Position numbers and translations under genes: made by a program. Shown one piece after another: positions 61,196-64,000 of a stretch of 64,000 bases of DNA. The DNA comes from Shinisaurus crocodilurus (lineage: Eukaryota; Chordata; Lepidosauria; Squamata; Shinisauridae). Position 1 is the stretch's first letter. Each line of letters begins with the position of its first letter. Under the pieces are notes generated by a model. It did no database searches, had not been told where the DNA came from, and worked only from the letters and a program-made list of their open reading frames with translations. The DNA lies in NCBI GenBank assembly GCA_021292165.1, contig JAHFWL010000434.1, forward strand, positions 620,001 through 684,000, read 5' to 3'.

Positions 61196-61904
61196 GCCTG
61201 GACTATGTGCTCCCCCCACCCCTAGCTTCCTTAAACCAGGAGCTGAAAGTTGATACTGCATCCTAGAGTGTTGAGGATGCATGTATATACATTTTCTGCT
61301 TTGAAAGGGTAGGGTAAGATATGTTCAAGTGGACCCTTGAACTGGAGGACTGGGGAAGACCATGCAGAGGAGGTGCTGTGTCCTTTCCTCTCCCACTCAC
61401 CACAAATCTAAAAGGCAACAATGGCTGAATAGAGGCTTTCTTAAAAAAAACAACCAAAAAAAACCCCTTTAGAGTAGGGGTTGGTGCCTGGTATCCCTCC
61501 CAATGTTTGTTTGTGTGTGTGTAAGAAAGCCCCCCCCCCACTCTCTCTCTCACACACACATCAAAGTGTTGTTCTTAGTTTCAAGAGTAAAAGTTATGCT
61601 CCATCAGGAAGGAAGTCGGTGTGTGTGTAAAATCTCCCTCAAAGTACAGATCCCTCTGTAGCATCTGAGAAGCCCCACGTCAGAGGCTGAGTAGTACTAT
61701 ACCCAACAGGAGCGGTATGTATGTGAGACCCTGTCAGAGTAGGGGGGGGTGTGTGAATATCAATGGAATGCATTCCAAAACAACTTGAATTGTATTGAGG
61801 AGAGATGTTGTGAGGCTGGTATGTGTGGCAACAAAGCGAGAGGATATCCCCCATAATATACACACAAATCCTGCCCTTCCTCACAAAGAGCCCATGTTTG
61901 TTTG
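61196..61904. other. Anonymous (putative intron 1)
   Basis: C9 and (CT)n/(CA)n stretches at 61530-61560; short GT tracts at 61513 and 61620. No exon seen. Confidence 0.45.
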
Positions 61905-62096
61905 TTACATTTCTATCCCATGTTCCCCCGAAGAAACTCAAGGCTGTGTGCATAGTTCTTCTGCCCCCCCCCCATTTATTCTCAGAAGAATCCTGTGAGG
62001 TAGTGACTGGACCAAGGTCACCCAGTGAGCTTCATGGGACTTGAACCTGTGTCCCCCTGGTCCTAGTCGGACACTCTAACCACTACACCACCTCAG
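61905..62096 (-). mobile_element. Older Sauria-type SINE
   Basis: Reversed: CATTTCTATCCCATGTTCCCCCGAAG, AATCCTGTGAGGTAGTGACTGG, TCACCCAGTGAGCTTCATGG, GACACTCTAACCACTACACCA (A-box complement). A short deletion removed the CTCAGCCTAACC block. Confidence 0.78.
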
Positions 62097-62111
62097 GAAT
62101 ACAGTTCCTGT

Positions 62112-62331
62112 CAGGGGAGGCTGGTGGTGACTCCTGTGTCAGTGGGGCTCCTTATCCATCCCGGCTTTTATTCTGAGCTTTATAGGAGCTATCCACAGTG
62201 CTGTACTCCACCACCACCCCAAAATAGATTCACCACCACGAAGCACCACGGATAGCTCCTATAAAGCTCAGAATAAAAGCTGCAATGGATAAGGAGCCCC
62301 ACTGGCATAGGAGTCATCACCAGTCTCCCCT
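62112..62331. mobile_element. hAT fold-back element, 8-bp TSD
   Basis: CAGGGGAGGCTGGTGGTGACTCC / GGAGTCATCACCAGTCTCCCCT; long arms TTTTATTCTGAGCTTTATAGG and CCTATAAAGCTCAGAATAAAA are exact complements. TSD GTTCCTGT (62104-62111, 62332-62339). Confidence 0.93.
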
Positions 62332-62339
62332 GTTCCTGT

Positions 62340-63184
62340 CAAGATTTAGCTTTTGCCCTGCGGAGATACAACAGTGCTTGAGATGGCACATCTCCTGAAC
62401 GCATTTCAGAGGCTATGGAAAGTTCTCCTTGCGACCCCTCTGCCTTGGCAGACTGGGAATTGTGAGAGAAAACACGGGCCCCGGGGATCCTATCCCTGTG
62501 GGAGAGCAGCCTCCTTCTCACAACTGGAGAGTTGTGCTGGAGAAGGGCAGCTTTCAGCTTCCCCCAAGAATGAGAAATCTTACCCTGAAAGCAGGAGATC
62601 TGAATGAAAGAAGAGGCCGGCTTGGAAAGCTGTAACTATGTATCAGAAGAAACACACCTCTTAGCGTCGTCGTTTTTATGTATGATACTCCCCCTGTGAG
62701 AAGGAGCTGTGTGTGGGAGAGATCTCCAAGCAAAGGCTAAGTGTGTGCGTGTGGGTGGGTGGAAGGGTGATTTTGCGGTACCCACATTGTGTTTGTGTAG
62801 GCACGTACATTCCTCAGACAGACACCTTTTTTTCCCTTTTCTTTTTTTTACAAGAGCAAGGGTTGCGTGTCTCAGAAACTCTTGTGTTCCCTTCTCCTTC
62901 CCACCCCCACCCCTCATGCGACAGAGACGTGGAGGCTTTTTTCTCAGGGCCAGTTCTGACGCAATGTTTTGGAGGAATATATTTTGAAAAACGTCATGGC
63001 AGAATGAAAAATCTACATAGGCTCGGCAGGAATAGAGGCTGCTCACTTCTCTTTCCTGCAAAGAATCTGTAGATTTTTCATTGTGGCATCAGAGTTTGCT
63101 ACTATTCCTCAGTACGTAATCACCCATGGGGAGGGGGGGATGTGATGTTGTAGTTTGCCTTTAACACTGATACCATAATCTTAA
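62340..63184. other. Anonymous (putative intron 1)
   Basis: No exon or repeat recognised. GAAAAATCTACA (63006) and TGTAGATTTTTC (63069) form a 12-bp inverted repeat 50 bp apart. Confidence 0.45.
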
Positions 63185-63204
63185 GTGTGTGTGTGTGTGT
63201 GTGT
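63185..63204. repeat. (GT)n microsatellite
   Basis: Ten GT units, then AGTGTGACAGAGAGAGAGAG. Confidence 0.95.
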
Positions 63205-63234
63205 GAGTGTGACAGAGAGAGAGAGACTCTAGTG

Positions 63235-63369
63235 CAGCTTTCCCCAACCTAGTGCACTCCAGATGTTTATGACTGCAACTTCCAGGATTCCTGATTATTG
63301 GCCATGCTAGCTGGGGCTGATGGGAGTTGAAGTCCAAAGCATCTGGAAGGCATCAGCTTGGGGAAGCTG
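63235..63369. mobile_element. 135-bp CAGCTTTCCCCAACCT hAT MITE, 7/8 TSD
   Basis: Arms CAGCTTTCCCCAACCTAGTGCACTCCAGATG and CATCTGGAAGGCATCAGCTTGGGGAAGCTG; TSD CTCTAGTG/CTCTGGTG (63227-63234, 63370-63377). Reference copy for this family. Confidence 0.93.
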
Positions 63370-63377
63370 CTCTGGTG

Positions 63378-64000
63378 GGTGTTACCAGGGATAAAGTGAT
63401 GGCATACATGTGTACGATCTTTTTGGGTCTTAATCTGTGACCATTTTTGAGATGAACATCAATAAAGCATCTCTTAAAAAGTATGCGGGGAAAGATCCTT
63501 TGCACCTGTTCCATGTACCTATCAAGATCCAAAGTTCAGAATTGTCGTGCCCGTCTGTCACCAATAGGTTTGTGTTATAATCCCCCAGATTTGGGTTGTT
63601 TATGTATTTTCTAGGGATATCAATTGATCAAAGAATGTTAGCTGGTTCATCCCTCTGCCTTTTAAATCATTAATCAATTCATGCATTGATTAGATTTCAT
63701 TAAATTTACATATTACTAAAACTTCAATATAGGTATCTCTTTTCAAGCTATCCAAAAGAGTGTAGAGAACTTGCCATTTTAATGTGCAACAGCTATCACT
63801 CTTGGCTAGAAGGGAAACTATCTTTAATATTGTCTTTTTCATTCCCTTTCATTCCTTTTTCATTACACCACCCCCAAAATAGCCTCCACAAAAAGAACTT
63901 GTGCACCTTTAATCAAATCCACTGATTAGCATTTCACCATACTGATTGAAATTGGACCCCACCAATTAATCAGTTGAAACTACTGTAGTACATTGGTTAG
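63378..64000. other. Anonymous, AT-rich (putative intron 1)
   Basis: TTAATCAATTCATGCATTGATTAG at 63669-63692 is a short palindrome; ATTGATTA/TAATCAAT words recur to the end. No gene recognised. Confidence 0.45.

Noticed and set aside
62636..63072. Overlapping 119- and 141-codon frames
   Set aside because: Opposite-strand overlap, no domain, low-complexity T/C-rich segment; more likely intronic.

Overview
The window looks like nuclear DNA from a squamate reptile, most likely a lizard. The evidence is the repeat spectrum: tRNA-derived SINEs of the Sauria type, tRNA-Ala-derived SINEs, reptile CR1, L3-like and L2 LINEs with readable RT/endonuclease fragments, a Tc1 transposon, many non-autonomous hAT elements with 8-bp target duplications, and abundant microsatellites. 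There is no sign of prokaryotic gene organisation. I recognise no complete host protein-coding gene. Almost every open frame falls in a transposable element, a microsatellite or low-complexity GC-rich DNA.

Layout. 1-14.7 kb: SINE and hAT debris, including a GC-rich 0.8-kb hAT derivative (2725-3516) and the first 5S-rRNA-derived SINEs (11.7-13.3 kb). 14.77-19.5 kb: a long minus-strand CR1 carrying the end of ORF1 and most of ORF2, interrupted by three later insertions. These are a palindromic element with a hammerhead-like motif, a second LINE with a C-terminal zinc-finger motif, and a hAT MITE; each is framed by target-site duplications. 20-27.2 kb: L3-like LINE, a 5S SINE split by a Sauria SINE, and a longer copy of the zinc-finger LINE. 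27-38 kb: mostly anonymous sequence with palindromic MITEs. 38.7-41.6 kb: a Helitron-like 3' end with a minisatellite, then L2 and L1-like fragments. 45.5-50 kb: a hAT element split by CR1, a Tc1 transposon split by CR1, and another CR1. 51.7-52.9 kb: a solo LTR with a 40-bp tandem repeat in its leader. 58.9-59.8 kb: a CpG-rich island with a probable first exon ending in a strong splice donor at 59537/59538. The last 4.4 kb would then be first-intron sequence of a gene lying to the right.

The most unusual items are (1) the SINE family whose head derives from 5S rRNA and whose tail matches CR1, in at least six copies of two ages, and (2) the fold-back element at 15005-15338, whose arm can form a hammerhead-ribozyme-like secondary structure. 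Family names rest on remembered hallmarks and internal comparison between copies; no database search was possible.
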